Part shown: positions 5,711-6,724 of the stretch, piece by piece | Layout: every line of letters begins with the position of its first letter | Position numbering within the stretch: the first letter of the stretch is position 1 | DNA from: Deltaproteobacteria bacterium | GTDB lineage: Bacteria > Desulfobacterota > Desulfarculia > Adiutricales > Adiutricaceae | Reading direction: 5' to 3' | Assembly: GCA_031269135.1 (NCBI GenBank) | Contig: JAISZP010000018.1 | Location: forward strand, 1-6,724 | Length of the DNA stretch: 6,724 nt | The notes under the pieces: generated by a model | The model's input: only the letters and a program-made list of their open reading frames with translations | Database searches by the model: none | Told to the model about the DNA's origin: nothing | Position numbers and translations under genes: made by a program

Positions 5711-6115
5711 TCAATTCGACACTACAAGGCTTTTGCCCATAAGGCTCAGTATGCCCAAGACGACTAAAAAGACCACCACCACCGCGATTATGACTCCGGC
5801 AGAGCCGCCGGCAGGGGTCATGGCTTGATCGAGTTCTCCGGCCAAAGCGTGAATTTCGCTTTCGCTGAGCTGACTGAGGCGGCTTTCGATTTCATCGGAG
5901 TTGTAGCCCAATGAAGCAAGAGTTTCAGAGACCTTTTTATTTTCCAGAGCTTCCCTGATGGTGTCTAGATCCGATGAAGATTGGATCTGAGAGTCGGCTG
6001 TGGTTATGAAGCCGGCCATAGCCCCGGGCGTCGGGGTCAATGCTAAAGCTAGAGTTAGACCGATCATCAAAGACACCACTTGACGACCTAACTTAGAAGT
6101 CAAAAGATTACGCAT
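5711..6115 (-). CDS. PA2779-like small membrane-anchored exported protein
   Basis: This 134-residue protein has the layout of the PA2779 family, whose function is unknown. It has a signal peptide (basic start, hydrophobic stretch at about 12-27, AMA cleavage-type site at 32-34), a short charged helical domain, a PAGG motif (101-104) and one C-terminal membrane helix (about 105-127). The stretch LASLGYNSDEIESRLSQLSE followed by LAGELDQ matches the family pattern of leucine-rich helices ahead of PAGG. I chose the ATG at 6115 rather than the in-frame GTG at 6127, because GGAGG (6121-6125) sits five bases before the ATG and would lie inside the longer version. PA2779 genes are often beside a PA2778-type cysteine peptidase gene; none is present downstream here. 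It is probably held in the inner membrane with the domain in the periplasm. Confidence 0.8.
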   Translation of the reverse strand: MRNLLTSKLGRQVVSLMIGLTLALALTPTPGAMAGFITTADSQIQSSSDLDTIREALENKKVSETLASLGYNSDEIESRLSQLSESEIHALAGELDQAMTPAGGSAGVIIAVVVVFLVVLGILSLMGKSLVVSN

Positions 6116-6120
6116 GTTTT

Positions 6121-6125
6121 CCTCC
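6121..6125 (-). promoter_or_regulatory. Strong ribosome-binding site that decides the PA2779-like start
   Basis: On the - strand the sequence GGAGG is followed by AAAAC and then ATG (6115). This near-ideal site places initiation at 6115, four codons inside the longest open frame. Confidence 0.85.
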
Positions 6126-6252
6126 ACGATTAGACGGTGACGACAAGAGTCTGTAAGAAATATGATATTGCAAAAGGTAGGCCAGGATTTCGGCTGATTG
6201 GCCGCAGATAAACGGCTATCCTTAAGATTAAGACAAATAAGCGTTTTTTTGA

Positions 6253-6281
6253 ATATTATCCATTTTAACTTTTCTAGCCAA
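6253..6281 (-). promoter_or_regulatory. Candidate sigma-70 promoter of the PA2779-like gene
   Basis: On the - strand TTGGCT (6281-6276) and TAATAT (6258-6253) are separated by exactly 17 bases, each matching four of six consensus positions. The predicted start near 6245 gives a leader of about 130 bases. The leader contains a weak CGGC/GCCG hairpin but no riboswitch that I recognise. Confidence 0.4.
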
Positions 6282-6350
6282 ACACAGTTTAGTAAATTTA
6301 TAACATAGAATCTGAAAAATTGAAAGTAGATTTTTTTTATTGCAACACGA

Positions 6351-6371
6351 CCGGCATTTTGCCGGAATGCC
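6351..6371. repeat. Two overlapping, mutually exclusive hairpins
   Basis: CCGGCA (6351-6356) can pair with TGCCGG (6360-6365), or GGCATT (6353-6358) can pair with AATGCC (6366-6371). Both stems are 6 bp and perfect, and they cannot form together. No T run follows directly on either strand. Confidence 0.6.
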
Positions 6372-6557
6372 TGCTCCCACGATTATAATGACTTGATTAC
6401 GTGAGGAGTAAGGCTGATAAGTACCATTGGCTATATGTCAACAGCGGTTAGATTTGAAAAAAAAGCTCCCTTTTCAGGCAAGCTGTGGAGCAATCAGGCT
6501 CTCTGTGAACTCAAGCCTTGATCTTGGGCATGGACTTGAAAAATATAGCCTGATATT

Positions 6558-6588
6558 TATTAGCTCGCTAATATTCATAAGCTAATAA
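6558..6588. promoter_or_regulatory. Three GCTAATA half-sites, possible operator
   Basis: TATTAGC (6558-6564) faces GCTAATA (6567-6573) across two bases, and a further direct GCTAATA is at 6581-6587. The outer pair also forms a perfect 9-base inverted repeat, TTATTAGCT (6557-6565) with AGCTAATAA (6580-6588). Such an arrangement fits a dimeric repressor or activator site, but the flanking sequence is AT-rich, which raises the chance of coincidence. Confidence 0.35.
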
Positions 6589-6724
6589 TCCCAATATTAA
6601 TAATCAATATAAAAGGTAATTGAACATAGTAATCATTTTTTGGTTGGGCTAAAGCATATTTTTAGCATAAAATTATAATTATTGATGCTGCAAAAATTCT
6701 AATAAATCTACGTTATCTAAAATA

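Larger units (their letters stand above)
6128..6724. other. About 600 bp of non-coding, increasingly AT-rich sequence
   Basis: It holds the leader and candidate promoter of the PA2779-like gene, a two-way hairpin (6351-6371), a 28-codon open frame (6435-6521) too short and too poorly supported to call, and an AT-rich end. From 6541 to 6724 I count 42 G/C in 184 bases (about 23%), far below the coding regions. The GCTAATA half-sites (6558-6588) and a short AGCATA direct repeat (6653 and 6664) lie there. It could be the control region of a gene beyond the right edge. Confidence 0.6.

Overview
The window looks like ordinary bacterial chromosome. It has densely coded housekeeping genes, plus two long non-coding stretches that hold most of the unexplained structure. 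The gene set suggests an anaerobic or microaerophilic Gram-negative, possibly one of the Desulfobacterota (Deltaproteobacteria): a Lon protease, a PflX-type radical SAM protein, a 4Fe-4S DinG-type helicase and a PA2779-like secreted/anchored protein. That placement is an inference from gene content only. No tRNA, rRNA, CRISPR array, insertion sequence or phage gene was seen.

Left part (1-2350, + strand): the 3' two-thirds of lon enters from the left edge just after its Walker A motif and runs to 1313. Four bases later a complete radical SAM gene of the COG1313 (PflX) type begins. Its ribosome-binding site lies over the lon stop, so the two are probably co-transcribed and translationally coupled. 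A hairpin with a short T run (2325-2350) looks like the end of this unit.

Middle gap (2351-3374): about 1 kb with no convincing gene, made largely of short direct repeats. In order these are a 35/36-bp tandem pair (2450-2520), three 15-17-bp units (2525-2573), a degenerate field of 10-15-bp cassettes with an AGGCG-type core (about 2715-3060) and a 22/23-bp purine-rich pair (3188-3232). Inside the degenerate field is a clean array of eleven 15-bp units (2832-2996). Its + strand reading frame encodes ten pentapeptides with an invariant central leucine. It is either a minisatellite or the remnant of a pentapeptide-repeat-like gene.

Right part (3375-6115, - strand): a complete DinG/XPD-family iron-sulfur helicase (5351 to 3375) lies downstream of a small PA2779-family gene (6115 to 5711). 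The two are separated by a 359-bp gap with an inverted repeat and a candidate promoter.

Right end (6116-6724): a leader and candidate promoter for the PA2779-like gene are followed by non-coding sequence that becomes very AT-rich (about 23% G+C from 6541 to the end) and carries three GCTAATA half-sites. Lon (protein turnover) and DinG (unwinding of damaged or structured DNA) are both stress and maintenance functions, but nothing in the window ties the two transcription units together. I found no strong evidence for a new multi-gene system. The most unusual signal is the layered repeat gap between the two gene clusters.
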